From Metellina segmentata (taxonomy: Eukaryota; Arthropoda; Arachnida; Araneae; Tetragnathidae), in the NCBI GenBank assembly GCA_947359465.1, contig OX375879.1, positions 119,118,557 through 119,182,556 of the forward strand: 64,000 nucleotides of DNA, in the 5' to 3' direction. The notes beneath the pieces were generated by a model. The model saw only the letters and a program-made list of their open reading frames with translations. It made no database searches and was not told the origin of the DNA. The position numbers were made by a program, and so were the translations under genes. Below, piece by piece: positions 1-10,152 of the stretch (positions are counted from its first letter, which is position 1; each line of letters opens with the position of its first letter).

Positions 1-1786
1 TGTTGGTTTGGGTGCCGTTTTATCACACATTGTAAATGGTGAAGAAAAACCTGTAGCCTATGCCTCTCGGACATTATCAAAGGCTGAAGTCAACTACTCG
101 CAAACTGAAAAAGAAGCCCTAGCAATAATTTTTGCTTGCAAGAAATTTCACCAGTATCTGTATGGAAGAAATTTTGTACTTTTCACTGATCATCAACCTT
201 TGGTTACAATATTTTCTCCTACCAAGGCAGTACCAACCATGGCTGCTGCTCGCCTACAGAGGTGGGCATTGCTCTTGTCTTCGCATAACTACACCATTAA
301 GTATAAAAAAGGTGTAACACATCAGAATGCTGATTCTCTTTCAAGATTGCCTAATGAAGACGTAAATAGAGACTTGTACCCATCGGATATTTACAAGATT
401 TCCCATCTGTCAGAGTTACCTGTAACTTCTGATGACATTGCTAGTGCATCTAGAAATGATAAAATTTTGGGAAGCGTGATTAAATATGTTCAGAATGGTT
501 TTCCATACAAAATTGAAAATCCTGATTTGAAGCCATATTTCTCCAGAAAAGATGAATTATCTGTTGATAGGAATTGTGTATTATGGGGCATGAGAGTAGT
601 AATTCCCAATGCCTATAGAAAGCACTTGCTAGAACTGCTTCAGGATACTCACCCAGGAATTGTGAAAATGAAAGCAGTTGCTAGAAGTCAATTTTGGTGG
701 CCTAATTTAGACCAAGATATTGAAAACATGTCTGCTAATTGCGAAGCTTGCCAAATTGTTGCCAAATCTCCTCCAGTTACACCAATGCAATCATGGGTCT
801 GGCCAAAGGGACCGTGGGATCGTATTCACTTGGATTTTGCTCAGAAAGACCAAATTGACTACCTTGTTGTTGTGGATAGTCATTCAAAGTGGTTAGAAGT
901 AGCAAAGAAGTCGTCTACATCAGCAGCAAGCACAATTGCTGTATTGCAACAACTGTTTGCCAGATATGGACTACCACTAGAAGTTGTTTCTGACAATGGA
1001 CCTCAATTCATTTCCAGGGAATTCAGGTTCTTTCTAAAATCCTTGGGAGTTCTACAGACGCTCATTCCAGCGTATCATCCCCAATCAAATGGTCAAGCTG
1101 AACGTACCATTCAGACTTTTAAACATTCACTTAGTAAAATGCAATTAGACTCCAATGATGGTAGTACAGTAACTGCCAAAGTGAATAGATTTTTACTTAA
1201 ATACAGATCTTCACCTCATTCTACAACAGGCTCGTCTCCGGCAGAGCTTTTCCTTAGTCGTCCCATTAGAACGGTCTTAGAGTTACTGCATCCATCTAAA
1301 ACCAGTCATGTTGAAAAGAAGTAAAGATGTCAAAAACAATACTTTGACAGATCTCACACCAGTACCAAGAGTTTATCCGGTGGTCAAGACGTTTGGGTGA
1401 AATCCCATAGAGATCCTTCTAACAGATGGATTCGTGGCAAACTAATTAAGCCCAAGGGTCCCAAGACTTGGTTGGTTGAAATAAGCAACAAGAAGTATCT
1501 TGTACACATGGATCAGATCCGTCCAGCTAGCTCTTCAATCCCTGAACATCGAGATGATTTCATTTCTGTTGATTCACTAGTCACACCTCCAGCTTATGAT
1601 CAACCTACTTCCATGACCATGACAGATACAGAACTCCAACATGATTACCGGTCTCCCACTCCTGAAAGTGAACAGTCTGCTGATCTTCCTACAGAAAGGG
1701 CAAATGAGGATACTCCTGTTGCAGATATTCCAAGAAGACGTTATCCAACGCGAATCAGAAAGAAGCCAGATAGACTTGATCTATAA
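1..1786 (+). pseudogene. Ty3/gypsy pol, 3' part: RNase H, integrase and C-terminal tail, with one in-frame stop
   Basis: The reading frame is open at the window edge, so the element starts outside. In order it shows an RNase H domain (residues about 1-115; AYASRTLS, TDHQPL), a zinc-binding integrase head (HPGI...H then CEAC) and a DDE integrase core (HLDFAQ, SDNGPQF, then the E of NGQAERTIQ). A TAA at 1322-1324 interrupts the frame. The same frame stays open to 1786, so the break is a single nonsense change and not a frameshift. The part after the stop has the usual basic integrase tail (DVWVKSH, MDQIRPA). A polypurine tract and an LTR follow directly. The residues fit the widespread animal gypsy type without an envelope gene. 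Because of the stop this copy cannot make full-length Pol unless the stop is read through. Confidence 0.9.
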
Positions 1787-1823
1787 ATATTTAATTTTGT
1801 TTTTGTGATTTTAATGCCTTTTA

Positions 1824-1837
1824 AAAAAAAGGAGGTA
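1824..1837 (+). promoter_or_regulatory. Polypurine tract of the gypsy element
   Basis: A run of eight A followed by ggagg lies 40 bp after the pol stop and directly before the putative LTR. This is where plus-strand DNA synthesis is primed in LTR retrotransposons. Confidence 0.7.
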
Positions 1838-2104
1838 TTATAATATCTTAGTTATTAATATATTTAGTTCAATAATTTGTTTATATTTGATATCCATAAT
1901 TAATTACTTGTAAATCTTAACTGTAACTGTCTAAGCACAACTCAACTCAATATAGATTATCACAGAGTAAGAATGTCTAATCTGGATATGTATATAAATT
2001 ACTTGCACTAGCATTAAGATAATAAAAGTTCCTTCTTCACTTGTATGAGAGTATTTCTCAGTATTTCTATTCATAGTTCTTGCTACTCCCAAGATACTAT
2101 AACC
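1836..2104 (+). repeat. 3' LTR of the gypsy element
   Basis: The segment starts tattataatatctta and ends with the near-complement aagatactataa, so its ends are inverted relative to each other. Inside are a TATA-like tatataaa near 1991 and an AATAAA-type poly(A) signal near 2023. No second LTR is visible because the 5' half lies outside the window, so both boundaries are approximate. There is no recognisable TG...CA terminus. Confidence 0.6.
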
Positions 2105-2345
2105 ACCTCTGTTATAGGGTCTTTTTAAAATGTCGGATTTCGTATTTAAAGTAAATGCGGGTAACTGCCTGCAAGTAAACTGTTCTGAATTTTTGACCTA
2201 TGGATTGTTTAGTCTTACGGATATTCTTGACGAGTGAGGTTACGAGCTTAAGGTTTTGAAAGTGAACATTTGAATTTGTGAAGTAATTAAGTGACGGAAA
2301 CGTGAGAACAGTGCATTGTTAAAACGTTGACTTTCCTGTCCATGA

Positions 2346-3283
2346 CGTCATAGCGAGAGCTCCACCCCTGCTCGCTAACGCTCACCAACCCATGGTGATT
2401 ACTACGCACTCCCATTTGGTTTGCTTCGCAAACCAACACTCCTGTCGCAAGTGATTGCGTTTTTTTTTACTTTAATACTTAATGCTCCCTGAACTAATAG
2501 CCGCATCATTAAAAAAATCTCCATCTTGTTTCCTGTACAATGTTGAATAAACCAAGTTAATCTCGTAAAATTCTGATCTGTACTCAATCGGTAAACCGTC
2601 TTGAGAATCGAGCGGAAAAAAAAACATGACGTCACAGCGAGTTTCAAGGGCATCTGGCAAACTCGTTAGTCAAAAAATGTAACCTTAATTTCCGTGAATA
2701 AGAATGAACGCAATCGCTCCGTGATCGAAAAAAATACGAAATTTGTGGGACCAACTTTTGATCACATTGAATTGATTTATTATCAAAAATAATTGTACTG
2801 TAAGAAATAGTACATTCTAAGGTATAATGCGATGTTTTCAAACTTAAAAACTAATAGCAATAAGATATATATATATGACAGTTTTAACAAAAAATAACGA
2901 AAATGTCCCAATTTTTCTTGAATTAAAAAAAAATATTTTCAAGAACCAAATTGAAATTCAAAAAAAAAAAACTCGACGAGCTGCAAAAATTTACGTTTAT
3001 AGGTACTCTAAAAAAAATCACGACTGAAAATTTGTACGTCTTTTGCTCACTCACGTTAGAAATTTCGATTTTTCAATTTTGACACTTAATAAACACTAAA
3101 CTAATAGCCGCATCGGTAAAAAAATCTTCATACTTGTCCAGGGAACACAATGAAGAACAAACCATGTTAATTTCAATTTTCTGTCCCTTTCTTTCTCAGG
3201 AAACTGTCTAAGAATCGAGCGAAAAACCCCAGTTTTCAATCCTCCGACATTGGAGACGGTAACTTTTTTTTAATATAGACAGA
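2346..3283 (-). mobile_element. Helitron-like non-autonomous element, family B, copy 1
   Basis: On the minus strand this copy starts A|TCTGTCTATATT, a TC start after an A as Helitrons prefer. It runs through the same body as the copies at 29,227 and 48,556: GCGGCTATTAGTTTAG, TTTTTGCAGCTCGTCGAG, ATCAAAAGTTGGT. It ends in the hairpin cassette built on GGTTTGCGAAGCAAACC (2416-2435 on the + strand) and GAGCAGGGGTGGAGCTC. No long reading frame is present. The 3' boundary is uncertain because similarity to copy 3 continues about 30 bp past the hairpin. Confidence 0.6.
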
Positions 3284-4390
3284 TTCTTAAATATTACTAA
3301 CTTAAAACAATAGTGATACCAAATTATTAAAAAACGGGTTTCCTATAAAAGTACATATTCCGTAACTATTCCAATAAAAGTATCTATTCCATACCTATTC
3401 CAATAAAACTACCTTTTTTTTTATAAATGTTAGGCTTTTGATATATCCATGATCTATGAAATGATATATCTCTATAAATAATAAATCTAATAAATTTGCC
3501 TACCTGAACAATTATATTACAAACTTTCGTCCGATATATAAGCCTTAAAACTTAATTAATAAAAAGTTTACTTATTTCCCCACTCTCGAAAAAACGGGGA
3601 ATTTTCAAGATAATTTTTCGCAGGTTTATTATTATCTATAACATTTATATTAATATTGCCCTTAGAATTTTACTAGTTTTAAGAGGTGAAAAAAGTTTTT
3701 CCAAAATAAAAATCATGAAAAATTATTTCATATCCAGAATAACTCAACATAGACTAAGTAGATGGCTATGATAACTATTGAACATGAGTTAAGTGATAAA
3801 TTTTGTTTTAAAGAACTCATAAAAGATTATTCAGAGTAAAAAGTCAGAGGAAATTTTTCGATTAAAAATGGAATTATTATTGTCAATTGTACTTTTTTTA
3901 AACCAAAATATATGGATATATTTTATCTATCGTTATTAGTATTTAACTTTTTAAAATTATTGTTTATCTTATTTCATTGGTTTTTTAAAATGTTGCCTAT
4001 TGTGCTTCTTTAAAACCGAATTTTTAAATATAGGAAAGGTTTAAAAAAATTATGACCACTCATAGGCAGCAGAGTCAGAATCGAGATAATTCTTACAGAT
4101 GTGCTTCAAGCAAATCAAATCTAAGAAGTTCAGAAAAATCGAAACGTTTACAAAAAAATCGTCGTTTTAATTGGTAATTTAAATGTATTGTAAGTTTTAA
4201 AATTCACCATTAGTCATTAAGTCATTTAGCAAATATTGTATGAAGAAAAAAATGTGATTTTTTAAAAATCAAGTGTTAATTAATAATATTTAATGTAATT
4301 AATCATTTATATAGTAATCATATTAATATAATTTATTATTAATAAATAATATATATTAATTATATTAATATAAATAATTTATTCTTCCTA
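3284..4390. other. AT-rich sequence, no gene seen
   Basis: Homopolymer-rich A/T sequence with short TTAATATAA-type runs near 4300-4380. No reading frame, splice structure or repeat boundary can be supported. Confidence 0.6.
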
Positions 4391-4394
4391 CTTT

Positions 4395-4475
4395 TTACTG
4401 GGGTACAGTCCATACTTTTCAGGAAGACCGCCCCCCCCCCCCATTTAACAACCCTAGTTACGCCTATGCTCGCAA
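4395..4475 (-). repeat. Transposon-end-like sequence with a C13 tract
   Basis: Read on the minus strand it gives CATAGGCGTAACTAGGG, a short spacer, and then a G13 run. That layout is typical of the outer end of many animal DNA transposons and MITEs. The partner end was not found, so the element type is not assigned. Confidence 0.35.
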
Positions 4476-4479
4476 CTCC

Positions 4480-5935
4480 ACTATTCAAAACATTGGCACG
4501 TCCCTGCATCCTGCGTAGATTTAGCCAAAGCTAAAATTTCTGCCTCAGTAGAGGATAATGCAATGGATGTCTGCTTTTACACACACAAAGTCACAGGACA
4601 ATCATTTAAGAAAATTATATACCCTGATAGAGATTTTCTGTCATGTGCATCAGCCCCCCCCCCCAATCTGCATCAACATATACATTAATAACAAAATCAC
4701 TGCAATCAAAAATGCAAATTGGGTTTCGAAAAAATAAAATAGCCTGAGATAGATGTTATGGAAACCTAGTTTGGTTGTTATGGAAACGAGGGCTAGATCC
4801 GACGTTATAGTAGGGTCCGGCTCCCCCGCTGGGGGCGCCAGCGTCTATGCGATTTCCCATGTTATTTATAAGTCCATTGCTTCCTATGGCAGTGAACCCT
4901 CTGTATACTACTTCTCTGTGATATACATTAATAATAAAATCACTGCTAGAAATAGGAAACACCAGATTAAGTTCTAAAGTTCCTTTTCAGGTATCTTAAA
5001 ACTCTTTTCCGACCAGTCCAGGCAGCCTTTGTTGGCTGCTCGAGAATTTGGCTCAGACAGAAAGAATATAATATATCACAGATTATAATCGTGTTTCGTT
5101 CAAGGTGAAACTTTCTAAGGACCCAATCGGGAACTCAAGTGCATTATTGTACCTGTCCATGACAACACATCCAGATATTTTTATCTGGATGTGTTGTCAT
5201 GGACAGGTACAATAATGCACTTGAGTTCCCGATTGGGTCCATAGAAAGTTTCACCTTGAACGAAACACGATTGTGTTGCTTTAGGCATTAGAAGAGTGTC
5301 GGCTTGTTTAGACTGAGTCATTTTGAATTTATTTAAAATTTTCACAACATAGACCTTCTTCTCTAATCAAAATTGTTGGTGAGAAAACCTAATACATATG
5401 CCCACAAAATCTTTCACAACTTAAGCCTTGGACATTTCGAACTCACATCTCTTAGAAATTGTATCACCACCATGACCACTGATTCATTGGAACCAGCAAT
5501 CAGTAGGTCATCAAAATATAGCACAACTAGGGTGCTCCGCCCCCTACTCGTCAACCCCCATGTACCACTGTCACTGTGCCTGTTTCAGTCCACAAAGGCT
5601 TTTTTAAAGTTTGCAAACACGATCATTGTTGTCGTCGTAGCCCATGGGTTGTTCCATAAATAAGGTTTCATCGAGTTCACCATTCAAAAACGCAGTCTTA
5701 ACATCTAGTGTTTAGATCTTCATTTTCATATGGAGAACAATGACAAAAATCAGTCGTATTGATGCCATACTTATGACAGCAGCGTATGTATCAAGGTAGT
5801 TGATGTCAGGTTTCTGCTCGAAACCACGAGCCACCAATCTTGTTTTAATCACATTATTTCTATTGGATCTGGAATTTCTTCTTGGTCTAGTATTGTTTCC
5901 CACAGCCTCTTCAATGTTCATAGCCTCATGATAAC
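4480..5935 (-). pseudogene. Ty1/copia pol remnant (reverse transcriptase to RNase H)
   Basis: Read from 5935 downward, the minus strand shows copia motifs in the right order but in shifting frames: LVARGFEQKPDINYLDTYA; then, after a stop, DVKTAFLNGELDETLF (about 5640-5710); VVLYFDDLLIAGSNE (about 5490-5540, the YxDD active site); LLYLSMTTHPD (about 5190-5245); KRVLRYLK (about 5000); FVINVYVDADW (about 4660-4710); and the RNase H end TSIALSSTEAEILALAKST (about 4510-4570). Stops and frameshifts are frequent. Two additions break it: an insertion near 4705-4921 bounded by a repeated tacattaata segment, and the inverted duplication at 5087-5272. It is clearly non-functional. Confidence 0.85.
5087..5272. 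repeat. Near-perfect inverted repeat, 91-bp arms, 4-nt loop, inside the copia remnant
   Basis: Arms 5087-5177 and 5182-5272 are complementary with one mismatch (near 5118) around a TTTT loop. The right arm read on the minus strand encodes the copia segment ending LLYLSMTTHPD. The palindrome is therefore an inverted duplication of retrotransposon coding sequence and not a MITE terminus. Confidence 0.95.
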
Positions 5936-6251
5936 CCTCATCTCAACTGCAATACATAATGAAATATCAGTTACTGAAACTTTTAAAAATGTAAGCATAC
6001 TTTGTTGCATTGTGATAAATTTAAAGAACCTTGCAAGCATGATTATATGTTATTTCTTCTAAAAACATTTTCCGAGACTATACTTTACTTTTACTTTTCC
6101 TATATACAAAAAAGATTTTAATACAAGAGAGTGTGAAAAGTATTATTTTTTAATATTAAAAATTTTGGTAAGATTTGCCAAGAAAAAAAACTATTAGGTT
6201 GAACAAAGATGATCCTTGTCATAACTAAGCCTCTTTAAAAAGAAAGAAAGG

Positions 6252-6442
6252 TAGAGTGGTCGTTCACGGTAAGACGTTTGTCGCCAAGACATCACGTTTG
6301 TCGCCAAATCAAGATGGCGGCCGAATTTCGTAACAGCAGATAGGGTTGCCATAACAAAAACGGCAGATGTGAAGAAAATCCGCAAATGGTGAAAGTTAAC
6401 ATATTTGGCGACAAATCGCCTTCTTACCATCGACCACTCCAC
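6252..6442. mobile_element. MITE-like element with about 36-bp terminal inverted repeats
   Basis: The left end (gtagagtggtcg...acgtttgtcgccaa) and the inverted right end (gtggagtggtcg...atttgtcgccaaa) match with small gaps around a core of about 115 bp. A further internal copy of tttgtcgccaa follows the left end. No coding capacity. Flanking target duplication is not clear. Confidence 0.65.
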
Positions 6443-6481
6443 CGAAAGAAATTGCTAGTAAGATTACGTATAGTTTTGCTC

Positions 6482-6483
6482 TA

Positions 6484-6518
<35 letters not shown>

Positions 6519-6530
6519 CACACACACACT
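6482..6530. repeat. (CA)n microsatellite
   Basis: About 22 CA units with one CG interruption. Simple sequence repeat. Confidence 0.97.
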
Positions 6531-7285
6531 GAATATAAGCAGCCAATTTTTTGTAAAGTTATAAATCTTAAATGTTAAAAAGTTTGGACAAAAAGTATAC
6601 ATTTGGTACATTCAAATTTATGATTTATTAATTTTTAGAAGAAAAATTTGGTGTAAACTAATATTTTAGCATGAATTATATTCACAATACTTCACCTTTT
6701 GAAGTTAGTTTTTTTTAATGAAATGAATCAAATCACACGAAATTTGAAAGGAACAGGCAATTTTACCCATGGTCACCCCCCAATTTTAAAGCTTCCCAAC
6801 TCAAATATATATATATTTTTTTTTATGTTAGAAACATTTCGTATAATCTTTATATAAAACACAAATCAATTAAATTTTTAAATGTTATGTTATGCTTGAA
6901 CAATATATTTAAACCTACTTTGAAAATGTCCCACTAATATTAATAATTAATGCAAACATAACTCTGCTAACATACTAATATCTTACTTTCCAAAACAAAA
7001 TAATCTATAACAATAAACGATGAAAAGAGCATTGCACAAAATCGAATATGACTTGAGAATTTGATAACAGTAAACGATGAATATTTACACATTAAAAAAT
7101 AGTATACTGACAATGTAACGAACTAAAAACACTGGCTAAAACTTCATCAATGGAACAAATGACTATGCTTAATTATTCTTGTTTAAATATTATTAACATT
7201 ACAAAGTAATGTCCATAAATATCCATGATAGTTACCTTATAGGAATTGCACTTTTTAGGGATAGCTGTTCTTATTCAATGCTAGA
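6531..7285. other. AT-rich sequence, no gene seen
   Basis: Contains a short TA run near 6806 and scattered A/T homopolymers. No coding or repeat structure supported. Confidence 0.5.
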
Positions 7286-7289
7286 TTCG

Positions 7290-7995
7290 ACGAAAATCGC
7301 CTCGGTCTCGGTGGCTGCATCTCACCCGCTTTTTCTAACGTGCTGTACCGTCATGTAAGAATTAGACGGACAGCTGGTTTAAAATTAAACTATTTATTTA
7401 CATAAATTAAATATTTACAAGAAAATTTAAAAAAGATAATTAGGGGCACAGCCATCGACAACCGAATCCTGCCTGAAGCCAAAGTCAAAAAATAGCAAAC
7501 AGAGACGTCTGTCTCTCTTCGAATCTCGAAAACGAATCCCCTAAAATCCATGTTCGCTTCGCTCAACAGAACCGCAGCTGCCAACGAGAGGTGGGTGCAT
7601 TCCGAGCCCTCTAGAGATGTTTATGTCCTCTCCAGAACAGAAACACCCCCACACAGATGCGAAAACCGTCTGTCATGCCGACTTGAGTTCCCCACAGCAA
7701 AACTTGAGCCCAGACATGGGATTAGGGAACCGACGGAAACTCCAGCTGTGTCTATGGATCAAATGGAACGCCGGGCCGCCGATGAGAAAATACTCTCTTT
7801 CGGTATTTTTTGAAAACCCGCACGTGCAAAGTCTGAAGTTGTTTTTGCATTTCGAAACATTCCAGCGTCCACGTATTAGGGAAAAGGGTCGGCTAGTACC
7901 ATATGGTACAGTGCCATTTTTCTTTTCCGAAGGAGAATAGAAAAACTTATATGCATAGTAACATGCGTGTTCGTATGTCACTTTCTCCTAATATA
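7290..7995. other. GC-richer block of unknown nature
   Basis: Base composition shifts sharply here from the AT-rich surroundings. Both strands hold overlapping short open frames (for example 7550-7813 +, 7617-7940 + and 7673-7981 -), which is what a GC-richer non-coding block would give by chance. None shows a recognisable domain. It may be a decayed LTR or the body of a DNA transposon, or a diverged host element; the sequence does not decide. Confidence 0.3.
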
Positions 7996-8396
7996 ATGGC
8001 GGCCGGTAACCCAAACAACGAACACGTGACCAAACATAACTGCAGCTCAAAAATAAATATCGGCCAATATCAGCTCAACATCGTTTTTTGGATATTGTTT
8101 TCACAATGTCGTCAAAGATAAGTACAATGTTAGAAAAAATGACAAAATGCTTTAATTTTTAAAAAAATGGGTAAGACAACAAGGCGTCATTCTTTGCAGT
8201 ATTATTACATGATTATAATGTTATTAAAAACGTTATTTGCAATCTTCCTCGTTTTATAAAACTAAACGATATCTGCCAATATCAACAGATATCGTAATTC
8301 CGACATTCGACATTCACAGACATTCAAAATACTGGCCAATATTGGTAGAATATTGGCCAATGTTGTTGTGCTACCTGGGTGTTAAAGACACTACAG

Positions 8397-8404
8397 AGCA
8401 CAAC
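8397..8404. repeat. Left 8-bp target-site duplication of the hAT element
   Basis: agcacaac lies directly outside the left terminus. The identical octamer is at 19069-19076 outside the right terminus. Eight bp is the hallmark length for hAT insertion. Confidence 0.93.
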
Positions 8405-8422
8405 TAGAGATGTAAAGGCTGG

Positions 8423-8462
8423 AAAAAACCGGGTTTATTCCCGGGAATAAACCCGGTTTTTT
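8423..8462. repeat. Perfect 40-bp palindrome in the hAT subterminal region
   Basis: The sequence is its own reverse complement about a central CCCGGG, with ends A6 and T6. It lies 18 bp inside the left terminus. The right end has only single CCCG/CCGGG copies. Subterminal palindromic motifs are common transposase binding sites in hAT elements; that role is inferred. Confidence 0.95.
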
Positions 8463-8816
8463 GGGATGGGAATTTTGAATATTCCCGGAAGTTTTCAGAA
8501 AAGAACAACTCAACTCCTGATTTACATTCCACTGTTTTCAAATATTAAAGCACGTTTACACGATTTTAGAGTTTTTCTTCCACAAAAATTTTGATTACTC
8601 TGTTGGTTGTTGTAAAAGGTAAGTGATTTGAAGTATTTTTCATATATCCTTGTACTTTTTTTGTATAATTTTAACTCTATGACTTGGATTTCGGTTGAAG
8701 CCAGAAACAGATGTAAGCGATATATTATAAAGCTCCTGAAATAATCTAAATAATTTAAAGAAAGAACTTTAAATTACTAGTGTTTGATCACGTTTAAAAT
8801 ATCAATTCTTGATTAC

Positions 8817-9030
8817 ACTTTTCGACTTGCAAAAATAAAATTACACTTAGACAGGAAATTTAGCAATTTTTCATTTTGATATTCTCTTTGCAAATTTGCA
8901 AAAGGTTTTTTTAGAAGAAAGAATTTTTTCTCAGAAAAACAATTACATTTAGACGGGAAATTTTGCAATTTTTAAATTTGATGTTCATTTGAGCTAATTT
9001 GCAAAAGAATTCTTTTCTCAGAAAAACATG
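8817..9030. repeat. Diverged tandem duplication inside the hAT element
   Basis: Two consecutive segments of about 95 bp share ttacatttagac, gggaaatt, gcaattttt, tttgcaaaag and tctcagaaaaac. It appears to be an old local duplication with no coding content. Confidence 0.5.
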
Positions 9031-10152
9031 GGGAAAATTTTTAATTTTGAAATTGACAATTACTAGCCACCTTGTGTACTATGGTTAAATTATTAGGGAA
9101 TCTATAATATCTATACATCTACAGTTACTGTTTCACTAATTAAAAGATCCATTGTTATAAATAAAATTTTGTTTTAGTAATATCTGTTCAACTTTGAGTG
9201 CAGTTGTCAAACGAATGAAGTCGTCTAAAAACATTCTAAAGTAGAATTTACAAATTTACACAATCTAAATATAAACTCAATAAGTAGCAAAATTAGTTGA
9301 TGATCGTGCATTTCTTTTGATTGTTTGCATTTTTAAATCCAGAGAAATTCCTTTGGCTTGAAATCTCTCAAGAAATAAAATTACTTCATCGTATGATTTG
9401 CAATGTTTTAAAAAGTAAACTACATATTGAGCCGAAAATAAAACAAACATTAGGAGCATTAACAATAAGTTTTCAGTGCAGCAAAATAAATTTTATTTAT
9501 TTCAAAGGGAAACAAAAAAGATTCATAGCACCAGAGCTATTTAAAATTGCCTGTTTATTTTATTTGGATTAAAATTATCATTTGACTATATTAAGAATGA
9601 CAAAGATTTTCAGTAAGCATTTAAATTTAAAATATATGATCTAAATCATGAATGAAATAATCAATTCATTTGAGATCATGACTCGATTCAAAATTGTTCA
9701 TTCATGCAAACATATTTTTAGCGATTTTTAAATTTGTTATTGTTGTGAACCATTTGTAATAAGAGCTTTAAATGAACATAAGTAGAAATTAAAGCATTCT
9801 GTCTTAATAGCAGTTTGATTCCTCTGAACAGCTTTATTATAGGTATTCGCAACATTTCAGTTTGACGAGTGTTTTGTAATTATATTCTTCAACTTTCTAA
9901 GTTACCAGATTCAGATTTTCTCCGAATTACACATTGTAAAAAATCGCCAAATCAGAAATATTGCCAGTGGGTACCTATACTAAAGTTGTACTGATTCCTC
10001 TACTATAGTTTACTTAAGAGAAAGCACTTATAACTATGGGAAGGAACCAGAAGTTATCTTGTGACTTTCACATTACAGTAGCTTTTCAAAATAGTTATGT
10101 TACTATTACAATCATAATAAATGTAATTGCATTATTTTTTTTTTCAGACATC

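Noticed and set aside
5373..5663. Plus-strand frame of 96 residues
   Set aside because: It is the antisense shadow of the copia reverse transcriptase remnant (YFDD region).
6396..6611. Minus-strand frame over the CA repeat
   Set aside because: Alternating CV residues come from the microsatellite.
7550..7981. Three overlapping open frames of 87-107 residues
   Set aside because: They overlap on both strands with no domain or splice context; the GC-richer composition explains them.
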